Assembly (NCBI RefSeq): GCF_036662795.1
Contig: NZ_JBAFWZ010000004.1
Location: forward strand, 120,234-184,233
Direction of reading: 5' to 3'
Length of the DNA: 64,000 bases
From: Lysinibacillus_B sp036662795
Lineage (GTDB): Bacteria; Bacillota; Bacilli; Bacillales_A; Planococcaceae
Under the pieces are notes generated by a model. That model made no database searches, had not been told where the DNA came from, and worked only from the letters and a program-made list of their open reading frames with translations. Position numbers and translations under genes: made by a program. Below are positions 34,746-44,214 of this stretch, in pieces (the stretch's first letter is position 1; each line of letters starts with the position of its first letter).

Positions 34746-36083
34746 TTATTTTACCTCTTGTTCCTCTACTACTCGTACAAATTGGCCTTCGTTGTATGGG
34801 TAGCCCGCTTTAGTTATTTTAACTTTGACAAGCTTGCCGACCATATCCTCGTTTGCTTCGAAAATCACTTTTAAATAGTTTGTTGTGTAGCCTACGTATA
34901 AATTCTCATTGTCGCCTTCTTTAAAGCGCTCCTCTGGAATAACGTCGAGTACTTCATTTTCAAAACGAGATGCGTATTGTTTTGCGAGTTGATCGTTTAA
35001 TGTAATTAAACGATGCACACGCTCGTTTTTCACTTCTTCATCGACTTGATCGTCCATACGTGCAGCTGGTGTGCCTGTACGCTTCGAATATGGGAAGACG
35101 TGTAGCTCTGAGAATTGGTGATCTTTAATAAAGTTGTATGTTTCCATGAACTCTTCTTCTGTTTCTCCAGGGAAGCCAACGATGACATCCGATGTTACGG
35201 CTAAATCTGGTAACGCTTTTTCAAGCTTACGTAAACGCTCCGAGAAGAATTCCATCGTATATTTACGACGCATACGCTTTAGCACAGTATCCGAGCCCGA
35301 TTGAATCGGAATGTGTAAATGGTTTACAACGATTTCTGAATTTTGTAGCACCTCGATAACCTCATCTGTTAATTGTGAGGCTTCGATTGATGAAATACGT
35401 AGACGCTTTAACCCTTTTACTTGTGCTTCCATATCACGAAGTAGTTGTGCTAAGTTATAGTCCTTTAAGTCAGCACCATAGCCACCTGTATGAATACCTG
35501 TAAGGACGATTTCAAGATAGCCTGCATCAACCAATTGCTGTGCTTGGCGAATAACCTCTTGTGGGTCACGAGAACGCATTAAGCCGCGCGCCCATGGGAT
35601 AATACAAAATGTACAGAAGTTATTACAGCCTTCTTGAATTTTTAACGATGCACGTGTACGATCTGTAAATGCCGGAACATCTAGCTCCTCATACACACGA
35701 TTTTTCATAATGTTGCGTACGGCTTTAATTGGCTGACGCTCTTCGCGGAATTGCTCGATATAGCCAAGCATTTTTTCACGATCCTGCGTACCAACGACAA
35801 TATCCACCCCTGGAATTGCCATAATCTCAGCTGGAGATGTTTGTGCATAGCACCCTGTAACACAAATTACGGCATCCGGATTTTGGCGAATCGCACGACG
35901 GATGACCTGACGAGATTTTTTATCGCCTGTATTCGTTACGGTACATGTATTCACAACATAAACGTCAGCTTGGTGTTCAAACTCTGTACGTTCATATCCT
36001 TGGTCTTTAAATAATTGCCAAATTGCTTCTGTTTCGTAATGGTTTACTTTACAACCTAATGTGTGAAAAGCCACAGTTGACAA
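34746..36083 (-). CDS. mtaB: tRNA t6A37 methylthiotransferase MtaB
   Basis: This 445-residue radical-SAM enzyme makes ms2t6A at position 37 of tRNAs. Layout: UPF0004 N-domain with iron-sulfur Cys (TLGCKVNHYE, NTCTVTNTG, VTGCYAQ), radical SAM motif CNNFCTFCIIPWARG, and a C-terminal TRAM domain. The start is a TTG at 36083 (MSTVAFHTLGCKV), because AAAGAGGTG is 8 bases before it and this aligns exactly with the Bacillus protein; ATG codons upstream would lie inside rsmE. It follows rsmE by 16 bp. Confidence 0.96.
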   Translation of the reverse strand: MSTVAFHTLGCKVNHYETEAIWQLFKDQGYERTEFEHQADVYVVNTCTVTNTGDKKSRQVIRRAIRQNPDAVICVTGCYAQTSPAEIMAIPGVDIVVGTQDREKMLGYIEQFREERQPIKAVRNIMKNRVYEELDVPAFTDRTRASLKIQEGCNNFCTFCIIPWARGLMRSRDPQEVIRQAQQLVDAGYLEIVLTGIHTGGYGADLKDYNLAQLLRDMEAQVKGLKRLRISSIEASQLTDEVIEVLQNSEIVVNHLHIPIQSGSDTVLKRMRRKYTMEFFSERLRKLEKALPDLAVTSDVIVGFPGETEEEFMETYNFIKDHQFSELHVFPYSKRTGTPAARMDDQVDEEVKNERVHRLITLNDQLAKQYASRFENEVLDVIPEERFKEGDNENLYVGYTTNYLKVIFEANEDMVGKLVKVKITKAGYPYNEGQFVRVVEEQEVK

Positions 36084-36099
36084 GGCTTGTACACCTCTT

Positions 36100-36843
36100 T
36101 CATTCAAATTCATAAGAAATTGCAGAAAGCGCATAAAGCGGCGCCGTCTCTGCTCTTAAAATACGTGGTCCTAGTGACATCGTTATGGCACCTGCAGCTA
36201 CAAGCGCCTCGGATTCCTTACGGGAAATGCCACCTTCTGGACCGAAAATACATAAGATTGACTTCGATTCCTTATCATACAACGTTTTTAGCTTATCCGC
36301 AAACCTTGTGCGTTCTTCTTGCTTTGCATCTTCCTCATCCCCAATAAAAACGGCATCATAATTTGGGATACTTGCTAATAACCTCTTAAACGAGATTGGT
36401 GACTGTATCGTCGGCACATGCGTTCTATGTGATTGCTCAGCAGCTTCCTGGGCAATTTTTTGAAGGCGCTCTGTTTTTTTATCACCCTTTTTTTCATCCC
36501 ATTTCACGATTGAACGTTCGGCTGCGAATGGGATAAGCGAATGCATACCAAGCTCCGTGCCTTTTTGGGCAATCAGCTCTAGCTTATCCCCTTTAGGTAG
36601 GCCACAAGCTATATCTACTAGTAGTGGCATTTCTGGAGAAGGTACAGTAACGCCCGTTTTTTGTGCAATAGCTTCCTGCCCAACAGATACTAATTCACAG
36701 ATGAATGCTATGCCATCCTGCACAACAATAATTTCCTCGCCAGGAGTCATACGCATAACCTTAGAAATATGGCGAGCATTTTCTCCGGTTAGTGTAAATT
36801 CACCTATTTGGGAAGCTCGTTCATCGATAAAATAACGTTGCAT
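36100..36843 (-). CDS. rsmE: 16S rRNA m3U1498 methyltransferase RsmE
   Basis: This 247-residue SPOUT methyltransferase has an N-terminal PUA-like part (QRYFIDERA, HISKVMRMTPGEEI) and a C-terminal knot with CIFGPEGGISRKE and LGPRILRAETAP, which bind S-adenosylmethionine. It methylates U1498 in the decoding area of 16S rRNA. AAGGAGAGG lies 6-7 bases before the ATG. It sits between prmA and mtaB, as in Bacillus (yqeU). Confidence 0.96.
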   Translation of the reverse strand: MQRYFIDERASQIGEFTLTGENARHISKVMRMTPGEEIIVVQDGIAFICELVSVGQEAIAQKTGVTVPSPEMPLLVDIACGLPKGDKLELIAQKGTELGMHSLIPFAAERSIVKWDEKKGDKKTERLQKIAQEAAEQSHRTHVPTIQSPISFKRLLASIPNYDAVFIGDEEDAKQEERTRFADKLKTLYDKESKSILCIFGPEGGISRKESEALVAAGAITMSLGPRILRAETAPLYALSAISYEFE

Positions 36844-36862
36844 GCTAACCTCTCCTTATTCA

Positions 36863-36900
36863 TGAAAAAGACACATCTCGCCTAGGGAATAGGCGAGATG
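36863..36900 (-). terminator. Terminator between prmA and rsmE
   Basis: A 10-bp stem CATCTCGCCT/AGGCGAGATG (36873-36882 with 36891-36900) is followed by TGTCTTTTTC on the minus strand. It may split the dnaK-dnaJ-prmA transcript from rsmE-mtaB. Confidence 0.78.
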
Positions 36901-36913
36901 CTGAGCTTTTTCT

Positions 36914-37858
36914 TTATTCGTGTGGACGACGAGCAATAATGGCTACCCAGTCCTCCATCATTAACACTTCTTCAATTGTAAAGCCTGAACGCTCTAATGC
37001 TTCTTTTACTTCGTCTTTTTTAGCACCGATAATGCCTGATGTTACATAAAGCCCACCTGGTTTTACAATTGTAAAGGCATCATCTGTAAACGACATAATA
37101 ATATCCGCTAAAATATTTGCAACGACAACGTCTGCCTGCTCTTTTACTGTGTCGAGTAGGTTACCGTGGAACACACTAACAATGTTTTGTACTTTATTTA
37201 ACTCGATATTTTCAATAGCAGAGCGAACAGCGACCTCATCTAAATCAAGGGCATGCACGCTCTTTGCACCAAGCATCGCAGCACCAATCGATAATACACC
37301 TGAGCCTGTGCCAATATCAATGACTGTATCTCCCGGTTGAACAACCGTTTCGAGTGCCTGTAAACACATCACCGTTGTTGGATGTGTACCTGTACCAAAT
37401 GCCATACCTGGATCAAGCTCGATAATTAATTCGTCTGTTTTTACTGGCGTATATTGTTCCCAAGTCGGTACAATCGTAAAACGCTCTGAAATTTTGACAG
37501 GATGATAATATTGTTTCCATGCTGTTGCCCAGTCTTCCTCATTTACTTCGCACATCGTTAAAACATTTTCACCGATATTAATATCAAAGTTTACTAGGTT
37601 AGCAATTGCAAGTTTGATTTCTTCAACGGTTTCAGCTAAAAAGCTTGTCGCTGATAAATAGGCTTTCACTACGACCCCGTTTTTAGGGAAATCATCTGGA
37701 TTTAACGCATAAATTTCACCGAACTGGTCAACTCGCTCTTTCGTTAATTCCTTTGAATCCTCGATGACAACACCGCTAGCTCCCGCTTCATGTAATATGT
37801 TTGAAACAGCTTCAACGGCTTCATGCGTCGTTAAAACTGATAATTCAATCCATGTCAC
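36914..37858 (-). CDS. prmA: Ribosomal protein L11 methyltransferase
   Basis: This 314-residue enzyme trimethylates L11. The N-terminal substrate domain (MTWIELSVLTTHEAVEAVSN) is followed by a Rossmann methyltransferase with VIDIGTGSGVLSIGA and the NPPY-like VVANILADII motif. The GTG at 37858 aligns with the usual family start; a TTG two codons earlier is closer to AAGGAG and cannot be excluded. It follows dnaJ directly, as in other Bacillaceae. Confidence 0.95.
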   Translation of the reverse strand: MTWIELSVLTTHEAVEAVSNILHEAGASGVVIEDSKELTKERVDQFGEIYALNPDDFPKNGVVVKAYLSATSFLAETVEEIKLAIANLVNFDINIGENVLTMCEVNEEDWATAWKQYYHPVKISERFTIVPTWEQYTPVKTDELIIELDPGMAFGTGTHPTTVMCLQALETVVQPGDTVIDIGTGSGVLSIGAAMLGAKSVHALDLDEVAVRSAIENIELNKVQNIVSVFHGNLLDTVKEQADVVVANILADIIMSFTDDAFTIVKPGGLYVTSGIIGAKKDEVKEALERSGFTIEEVLMMEDWVAIIARRPHE

Positions 37859-37875
37859 TTGCAATCCACTCCTTT

Positions 37876-38997
37876 TTATTCGCCTTTAATTTTTCGTTTT
37901 AATTTATCTAACAGTGAGCTGCCCTGTTCTTCCGGAATATCGCCACTAATTTCTGCAAATTCACGCAGCAGCTGCTTTTGCTTTTCTGTCAGCTTTGCTG
38001 GTGTCATAACTTTTACAATGACGTACTGATGCCCTGTACCATAGCCATGTACATTTTTTACACCTTTATCTTTAATACGGAATTGTGCACCAGATTGTGT
38101 ACCTGCAGGGATTTTTAATTTTACTTTTCCATGAACTGTTGGTACTTCAATTTCATCCCCTAGTGATGCTTGAGGGAATGTTAATTTTAATTCGTAGTAA
38201 ATATCATCTCCATCGCGTTCGAATTGTTCATGATCTCGAACAGAGAAGACGATGTATAAATCACCTGCTGGGCCTCCATTAATGCCTGGCTCACCTTGAC
38301 CAGAAACACGTAGCTGTTGACCATCATCAACACCAGCTGGGATATTAACTTTAATTTTCTTACGTTTTTGTACTTTCCCTGCTCCACGGCAAGTTGTACA
38401 TTTTTCTACGATCAGTTTACCTGCACCGCGACAGCTTGGACAAGTACGTCGATTCATCATTCGACCAAATGGTGTGTCGACTGCTTGATTGATCTCACCA
38501 GCACCGTTACAGTGTGAACATGCTTGTGGTGTTGTTCCTGGTTTTGCACCAGAGCCATTACATGTATCACAAGTTTCTTCGTTCGGAATTTCTACTTCTG
38601 TTTCTTTACCGAATACCGCTTCCATAAAGTCGATATTCATTCGGAATTGTAAATCGTCCCCTTTACGAGGTGCGTTAGGATCTTGACGACGTCCACCGCC
38701 TCCGAAGAAGGATGAGAAAATATCTTCAAAGCCGCCAAAGCCGCCTCCGCCGAATCCACCGCCGCCAAAGCCAGCTTGTGGATCTTCGTGACCGAATTGG
38801 TCGTAGCGAGCACGTTTTTGTTCGTCTGAAAGAACTTCGTAGGCTTCAGCTATTTCTTTAAACTTTTCGTCTGCTCCAGGTTCTTTGTTAATGTCTGGGT
38901 GGTATTGTTTCGATAATTTACGATAGGCTTTTTTAATTTCGTCTTTACTTGCGCCTTTTGCTAGGCCAAGTACTTCATAGTAATCGCGCTTACTCAT
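37876..38997 (-). CDS. dnaJ: Chaperone DnaJ
   Basis: This 373-residue co-chaperone has a J domain with HPD (YHPDINKE), a Gly/Phe-rich linker (about residues 72-105), a zinc region with four CxxCxGxG repeats (CDTCNGSG, CSHCNGAG, CPSCRGAG, CTTCRGAG) and the C-terminal substrate domain. It stimulates DnaK ATPase and delivers clients. It lies downstream of dnaK but 424 bp away, with a terminator and a repeat between them, so it may have its own promoter. Confidence 0.98.
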   Translation of the reverse strand: MSKRDYYEVLGLAKGASKDEIKKAYRKLSKQYHPDINKEPGADEKFKEIAEAYEVLSDEQKRARYDQFGHEDPQAGFGGGGFGGGGFGGFEDIFSSFFGGGGRRQDPNAPRKGDDLQFRMNIDFMEAVFGKETEVEIPNEETCDTCNGSGAKPGTTPQACSHCNGAGEINQAVDTPFGRMMNRRTCPSCRGAGKLIVEKCTTCRGAGKVQKRKKIKVNIPAGVDDGQQLRVSGQGEPGINGGPAGDLYIVFSVRDHEQFERDGDDIYYELKLTFPQASLGDEIEVPTVHGKVKLKIPAGTQSGAQFRIKDKGVKNVHGYGTGHQYVIVKVMTPAKLTEKQKQLLREFAEISGDIPEEQGSSLLDKLKRKIKGE

Positions 38998-39104
38998 CGT
39001 TCACTCTCCGCTCTTTTTACATAACGTTTATTGTAACATGTTCAAAATTTGATGTATATCGTTAGTGCTTAGTTATTTTCGTTCCGTTCATATGTTGGTG
39101 AATT

Positions 39105-39263
39105 GTTGATTTCCGTTGCAGGCGGGCGCTTTCCGCGGGCGAAGCGCTGAGCCTCCTCGTCGCAAGGTGCTCCTGTCGCTGCGCTTTCGTCGCAAATAAA
39201 TTTCCTGCGGGGTCTCATCACTCCGCTTTCCCGCAGGAGTCGCCGCCTTTCACTACAATCAAC
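39105..39263 (+). repeat. Dispersed imperfect palindromic repeat, copy C (longest)
   Basis: This 159-bp GC-rich element between dnaK and dnaJ starts GTTGATTTCCGTTGCAGGCG and ends CGCCTTTCACTACAATCAAC, so its ends are inverted repeats. Inner parts GCGGGCGAAGCG and GAGCCTCCTCGTCGC also occur in the copies at 1475 and (inverted) 1645. It fills most of the 423-bp gap 38998-39420, which otherwise holds the dnaK terminator. Confidence 0.8.
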
Positions 39264-39346
39264 GAAATATACTATATGATACGGTTTTGGTTCAAGAAAT
39301 AACGATACTCAAATTATGTCGATCCTTTTACGCATATCCTGTAACA

Positions 39347-39388
39347 GTGAAAAAGTCAAAGTCCGATTTCCGGCTTTGACTTTTTCAC
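39347..39388. terminator. Bidirectional-looking terminator after dnaK
   Basis: A perfect 15-bp inverted repeat GTGAAAAAGTCAAAG/CTTTGACTTTTTCAC (39347-39361 with 39374-39388) lies 33 bp after the dnaK stop. It should end or strongly reduce hrcA-grpE-dnaK transcription before dnaJ. Confidence 0.88.
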
Positions 39389-39420
39389 CTTGCCGAAGCA
39401 CATCGCTCAGCTATTGTATA

Positions 39421-41265
39421 TTATTTGTCGTCTTTTACTTCTTCAAAGTCTGCATCTACAATGCCGTCGTCTTTTTTGCCAGCGTCTGCTGCGCCGTCGA
39501 AGCCTTCTGCACCGCCAGCTGCTTGTGCTGCTGCTGCCGCTTGCTCGTATACTTTCATTACAAGTGGTTGTAGGATGCCTTCTAATTTTTCTTTTGCCGC
39601 TTTGATGCCTTCTAGCTCGCCTTTTTCTAGAGCAGCTTTTAGCTCATCACGTGCATCTTCAACAGATTTTTTCTCTTCTTCAGAGATTTGCTCACCAAGG
39701 TCAGTAACTGTTTTGTCAACTTGGAATACTAATTGGTCCGCTTCATTGCGAAGATCTGCTTCTTCTTTACGTTGTGCATCTGCTTCAGCATTTGCTTCCG
39801 CGTCTTTTACCATACGCTCGATTTCTTCGTCTGATAAACCAGAATCAGATTGAATTACGATTGTTTGCTCTTTGTTTGTACCAAGGTCTTTTGCTTTTAC
39901 AGATACAATACCGTTTTTGTCGATATCGAATGTTACTTCGATTTGTGGCACTCCACGTGGTGCTGGTGGAATATCTGATAATTGGAAGCGACCAAGCGTT
40001 TTGTTGTCCGCTGCCATTGAACGCTCACCTTGTAGTACGTGAATGTCTACTGCTGGTTGGTTATCCGCTGCAGTTGAGAATACTTGAGATTTAGACGTTG
40101 GAATTGTCGTGTTACGGTCGATTAACTTCGTGAACACGCCACCCATTGTTTCGATACCAAGTGATAATGGTGTTACGTCAAGAAGAACGATATCTTTTAC
40201 GTCACCTGTTAATACGCCACCTTGAACAGCAGCACCCATTGCTACTACTTCGTCAGGGTTTACACCTTTGTGTGGCTCATGACCTGTTGCATTTTTGATT
40301 GCTTCTACTACTGCAGGAATACGAGTAGAACCACCTACTAGGATAACTTTATCTAATTCAGAAGAGGACAGACCTGCATCTGATAGAGCTTGACGAGTAG
40401 GCACGATTGTACGCTCTACAAGATCACGCGTTAAGTCATCGAATTTCGCACGAGATAGAGACACCTCTAAGTGAAGTGGACCTTCAGCACCTGCTGTGAT
40501 GAATGGTAAAGAAATTTGTGTATTTGTTACACCTGATAAGTCTTTTTTCGCTTTTTCAGCTGCATCTTTAAGGCGTTGCATAGCCATTTTGTCTTTAGAT
40601 AAGTCGATACCGTTTTCTTTGCGGAATTCTTCAACTAAGAAATCAATGATTTTTTGGTCAAAGTCGTCTCCACCAAGCTTGTTGTCACCTGCAGTTGCAA
40701 GTACTTCGAATACGCCGTCACCTAATTCAAGGATTGACACGTCGAATGTACCACCACCAAGGTCGAACACTAGGATTTTTTGATCTACATCTTGTTTGTC
40801 TAAGCCGTATGCAAGTGCAGCTGCAGTTGGCTCGTTAATGATACGCTCAACTTCTAAGCCAGCGATTTTACCAGCATCTTTAGTTGCTTGACGCTGCGCA
40901 TCGTTGAAGTAAGCAGGAACTGTAATAACTGCTTTTGTTACTGCTTCACCAAGATATTCTTCAGCATAGCCTTTTAAGTATTGAAGAATCATTGCTGATA
41001 CTTCCTGTGGTGTATATTCTTTATCTTCTGCTTTTACTTTTTCAGCAGTTCCCATTAGTGATTTAACAGAAATGATTGTGTTTGGATTTGTTACTGCTTG
41101 GCGCTTTGCAACCTCACCCACTTGTTTTTCACCGTTTTTGAATGCTACGACAGATGGAGTCGTACGGTTACCCTCTGGATTTGGGATTACTTTTGGCTCG
41201 CCGCCTTCTAATACAGAAACACAAGAGTTTGTTGTACCTAAGTCAATACCGATAATTTTGCTCAT
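39421..41265 (-). CDS. dnaK: Chaperone DnaK (Hsp70)
   Basis: This 614-residue Hsp70 has the phosphate loop GIDLGTTNSCV, the second loop VFDLGGGTFDVSILE, the adenosine loop VILVGGSTRIPAV, the interdomain linker DIVLLDVTPLSLG and an acidic end EEVKDDK. AGGAGG lies 8 bases before the ATG at 41265; upstream codons are not part of the conserved protein. It is the third gene of the CIRCE-controlled operon, 46 bp after grpE. Confidence 0.99.
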   Translation of the reverse strand: MSKIIGIDLGTTNSCVSVLEGGEPKVIPNPEGNRTTPSVVAFKNGEKQVGEVAKRQAVTNPNTIISVKSLMGTAEKVKAEDKEYTPQEVSAMILQYLKGYAEEYLGEAVTKAVITVPAYFNDAQRQATKDAGKIAGLEVERIINEPTAAALAYGLDKQDVDQKILVFDLGGGTFDVSILELGDGVFEVLATAGDNKLGGDDFDQKIIDFLVEEFRKENGIDLSKDKMAMQRLKDAAEKAKKDLSGVTNTQISLPFITAGAEGPLHLEVSLSRAKFDDLTRDLVERTIVPTRQALSDAGLSSSELDKVILVGGSTRIPAVVEAIKNATGHEPHKGVNPDEVVAMGAAVQGGVLTGDVKDIVLLDVTPLSLGIETMGGVFTKLIDRNTTIPTSKSQVFSTAADNQPAVDIHVLQGERSMAADNKTLGRFQLSDIPPAPRGVPQIEVTFDIDKNGIVSVKAKDLGTNKEQTIVIQSDSGLSDEEIERMVKDAEANAEADAQRKEEADLRNEADQLVFQVDKTVTDLGEQISEEEKKSVEDARDELKAALEKGELEGIKAAKEKLEGILQPLVMKVYEQAAAAAQAAGGAEGFDGAADAGKKDDGIVDADFEEVKDDK

Positions 41266-41311
41266 AATTATTTTCCTCCTAATAGTTACACACAATTTGT
41301 GGTAGTAGTGA

Positions 41312-41866
41312 TTATTCGTTTACTGAAACCATTGCTGGACGTAATACGCGATCTTTTAATAGATAGCCTTTTTGAAGCTCACGAAGCACTATTCCAGCTT
41401 CTTTTTCGCTGTCCTGCTCTTGCATCACTGCTTGGTGTACATTCGGATCGAACGCTACTCCTTCAGCTGCGATTGCCTCTAAGCCTTCACGATTTGCCGC
41501 ATCAACGAATTGGCGATAAACCATTTCAACACCTTTATATAATGAAGTTGCCTCTTCAGAAGTTACTTCTACTTGCAGTGCACGCTCAAGGTTATCAAGC
41601 ACTGGTAGTAAATCCGTTAATAAGCTTTGTGCACGGAATTTCTCTGCTGCTTCGCGGTCAAGCTTTTGACGACGTAGCATATTGTCATAATCTGCACGTA
41701 AGCGTAGGTAACGATTTTCCTCCTCGGCTAGCTTTTGTTCTAGCTCCTGGATTTTCTGTTCCTTTTCATCTAGCACAACTTCTTCTACTACTTCTGTTGC
41801 TTCTGTTGCTTCAACTAGGTTTTCTACTGTTTCATTCGTTTCTTTACTTTCTGTCGAATTAGACAC
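41312..41866 (-). CDS. grpE: Nucleotide exchange factor GrpE
   Basis: This 184-residue protein has an acidic N-terminal tail, a long coiled coil (about residues 35-85), a four-helix part and the C-terminal beta domain ending with ELQKGYLLKDRVLRPAMVSV, the GrpE signature. It releases ADP from DnaK. The start is a GTG with AAGGAGG seven bases upstream. It is 18 bp downstream of hrcA. Confidence 0.98.
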   Translation of the reverse strand: MSNSTESKETNETVENLVEATEATEVVEEVVLDEKEQKIQELEQKLAEEENRYLRLRADYDNMLRRQKLDREAAEKFRAQSLLTDLLPVLDNLERALQVEVTSEEATSLYKGVEMVYRQFVDAANREGLEAIAAEGVAFDPNVHQAVMQEQDSEKEAGIVLRELQKGYLLKDRVLRPAMVSVNE

Positions 41867-41884
41867 TCGTAATCCTCCTTATAG

Positions 41885-42910
41885 CTAATCATTCCGCTGT
41901 GATAGCGCATTTGTTAAACCCCGGCTCATAATGTCTAAAATGGTCACAACGCGCTGGTAATCCATACGTGTCGGGCCAATAATCGCAATTGAGCCATGCT
42001 GTTCTTCACCGACTAAAAACGAGGCGGTAATGACACTACAATTTTCCATCGCTAAATGGTTATTTTCCGAGCCGATACGAATTTGGATGCCTGTATTATT
42101 AGGCTTGAACAAGGATTGCAATTGACTTTCCTTTTCCATTAATTCCATCAGCATGCGGACTTTATTTAAATCGTGGAACTCTGGCTGGTTCAACATATTT
42201 GTTTTACCACCGTAATAAATCTTTCCTTCATTTTGCCCAGAAGAAATGCCGATTAAGGATTGAATCACATCATCAGCTGTTCGGACGTGCTGCTTTAGTA
42301 CAGCAAGCGCCTCTACCTCTAGTTTTCGATGGAGATCATGCAACGAAACGCCGATTAAGCGCTCATTTAAAATGTTCACCATTTTCTCAATATCGGAAGG
42401 ACTAAACGCTGGCGGTAAGGTTAACAATCTGTTTTCAACATGACCATTGTCCGTCACGATTATTGCAACTGCACTTTGCTCCGAAAGCGGAACAATTTGG
42501 AACCTTTTTACCTTATGCTTTTGCACATCTGGTCCAAGTAAAATCGTCGTATATGTCGTAAGCTCCGACAAAATATTTGCTGACTCCCGTATCAATTGCT
42601 CTGCTTCAACGATTTGAGTCTTAAACATCGAATGAATTTGAGTTACTTCGTCAGCTGACATGATTTGAGGCTGCAACAAATGGTCCACATAAAATCGATA
42701 GCCTTTTTCTGAAGGAACTCGTCCAGATGAGGTGTGTGTTTTCTCTAGAAAACCTAATTCCTCTAGATCCGCCATTTCATTACGAATGGTCGCTGGACTG
42801 AACGTAATCCAATCCTTCTTGGAAATTTGGCGTGAACCAACTGGCTGGGCAGACGTCACAAAATCATCAACGATAACTTGTAGTATTTGTAACTGCCGAT
42901 TTGTTAACAT
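41885..42910 (-). CDS. hrcA: Heat-inducible transcription repressor HrcA
   Basis: This 341-residue repressor has an N-terminal winged helix (LTNRQLQILQVIVDDFV through SSGRVPSEKGYRFYVDHL) and a GAF-like domain with the dimer part; the end SIAIIGPTRMDYQRVVTILD is a family signature. It binds CIRCE and needs GroEL for folding. The ATG at 42910 has AGAGGTG six bases upstream. The CIRCE dyad overlaps the start region of its own mRNA, giving autoregulation. Confidence 0.98.
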   Translation of the reverse strand: MLTNRQLQILQVIVDDFVTSAQPVGSRQISKKDWITFSPATIRNEMADLEELGFLEKTHTSSGRVPSEKGYRFYVDHLLQPQIMSADEVTQIHSMFKTQIVEAEQLIRESANILSELTTYTTILLGPDVQKHKVKRFQIVPLSEQSAVAIIVTDNGHVENRLLTLPPAFSPSDIEKMVNILNERLIGVSLHDLHRKLEVEALAVLKQHVRTADDVIQSLIGISSGQNEGKIYYGGKTNMLNQPEFHDLNKVRMLMELMEKESQLQSLFKPNNTGIQIRIGSENNHLAMENCSVITASFLVGEEQHGSIAIIGPTRMDYQRVVTILDIMSRGLTNALSQRND

Positions 42911-42924
42911 GTCCATCACCTCTG

Positions 42925-42951
42925 TTAGCACTCATCATTAGGGAGTGCTAA
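42925..42951. promoter_or_regulatory. CIRCE operator
   Basis: TTAGCACTC-N9-GAGTGCTAA, a perfect CIRCE inverted repeat, starting 15 bp before the hrcA ATG. HrcA binding here shuts off the hrcA-grpE-dnaK operon. Confidence 0.98.
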
Positions 42952-42961
42952 TACTATTATT

Positions 42962-42990
42962 AAATTAACAAATCCCTTTTTATCTGTCAA
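42962..42990 (-). promoter_or_regulatory. Sigma-A promoter of hrcA-grpE-dnaK
   Basis: Minus strand -35 TTGACA (42985-42990) and -10 TAATTT (42962-42967) with a 17-bp spacer. Transcription would start near 42955, placing CIRCE at about +4 to +30. Confidence 0.8.
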
Positions 42991-42999
42991 CGGAATCGC

Positions 43000-44145
43000 T
43001 CAATGTTCTAATAAAAATTGTTGAAAAACTTCATTTCCGACAAATCGACCCTTTCTCGTTAACCGAACACCCGTTGAATCCGCTTGTATTAGCCCGTCCC
43101 GTTCAAGCTTTGAGATGACTTCTCCGTAGTGGTTTTCTAATGGTTCACCGAATTTTTGAAGGAAGGTTTCGCTAGGCACACCTTCTACTTTACGTAAGCC
43201 TAAAAACATTTGCTCCTCCAATTTTTCTTCCATAGATACTTTATGCTCACTAACGATTGGTCGTATACCTTCTGCTACGGCTTCAATGTATTTTTTAATC
43301 GGACCATGGTTCGAATAGCGCACTCCGTCCAAGTAGCCATGTGCCCCTGCACCAAAGCCTGCATACTCATCATTGTCCCAATAAATTTTATTATGTGTAG
43401 AAAGGAAGCCAGGCTTTGCAAAATTACTTATTTCATATTGCTGCAGGCCATGCTCCTCCATTCTCTTCATTAAAACGTCGTACATATCCGCCTCTAAATC
43501 CTCTGTCGGAAGAGCGAGCTTGCCCTTCGCATACTGGATGTAAAAAATCGTCTTCGGCTCCACGATTAACGAATAAGCCGAGTAATGAGGTAAATCTAAC
43601 GAGAGCGCCTTTTCCAGCGTTTCCGTCCACTGCTCCATCGTTTGCCCTGGCAGACCGTACATCAGATCAATGCTAATATTCTCAAACCCAACTTTTTTAG
43701 CAAGAGCAATCGTTTCATACACATGCTCATTTGAATGGGTACGGCCAATTTTATGAAGCAAGCCCGGGTCGAACGACTGCACACCCATACTTAAACGATT
43801 CACACCGCCTCGAAAAAGCGCCTGCAGCTTATCCTCAGACAATTCATCAGGATTAGCCTCTGATGTAAATTCTGTCACATTTCCCATCGGAATATGCGCA
43901 TGAATATGTTCCATTAAACGATCAATTTGAGGAGCAGACAACGCTGTCGGTGTCCCGCCACCAAGAAAAACCGTTTCTATTTGAGCAAACGCATCCGGCA
44001 TCGCCGCCACCGTCAGCGCCATCTCCTGCCCGAGCGCCTCGATATACTCATCGACCGGCTGATTTTTAAAGAACACTTTATTAAAATCACAATAATTACA
44101 AATTTGATGACAAAAAGGGATATGAATATAAACTCCTCGCGCCAC
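43000..44145 (-). CDS. hemW: Radical SAM heme chaperone HemW
   Basis: This 381-residue protein has the radical SAM motif CHQICNYCDFNK near residues 12-20, GGGTPT, and a C-terminal winged domain. Although like coproporphyrinogen oxidase HemN, the HemW branch binds and hands over heme; the second Cys-x-Cys feature of HemN is missing (CNYCDF rather than CSYCGCN). GTG is the start with GGGAAGTG before it. In relatives lepA is directly upstream; here the CRISPR-Cas locus intervenes. Confidence 0.95.
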   Translation of the reverse strand: MARGVYIHIPFCHQICNYCDFNKVFFKNQPVDEYIEALGQEMALTVAAMPDAFAQIETVFLGGGTPTALSAPQIDRLMEHIHAHIPMGNVTEFTSEANPDELSEDKLQALFRGGVNRLSMGVQSFDPGLLHKIGRTHSNEHVYETIALAKKVGFENISIDLMYGLPGQTMEQWTETLEKALSLDLPHYSAYSLIVEPKTIFYIQYAKGKLALPTEDLEADMYDVLMKRMEEHGLQQYEISNFAKPGFLSTHNKIYWDNDEYAGFGAGAHGYLDGVRYSNHGPIKKYIEAVAEGIRPIVSEHKVSMEEKLEEQMFLGLRKVEGVPSETFLQKFGEPLENHYGEVISKLERDGLIQADSTGVRLTRKGRFVGNEVFQQFLLEH

Positions 44146-44214
44146 AAAATCACTTCCCTTTTACTAATGTAGAATTTTCATTTGGATTCATTCTTCTCTA
44201 TTGTACTGATTATT

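Noticed and set aside
41299..41862. A long plus-strand frame (187 codons) antisense to grpE, and similar ones antisense to dnaK (39425-39853) and floA (14970-15464)
   Set aside because: These are shadows of strongly coding minus-strand genes; Leu-, Ser- or Ala-rich composition and no starts with ribosome-binding sites.
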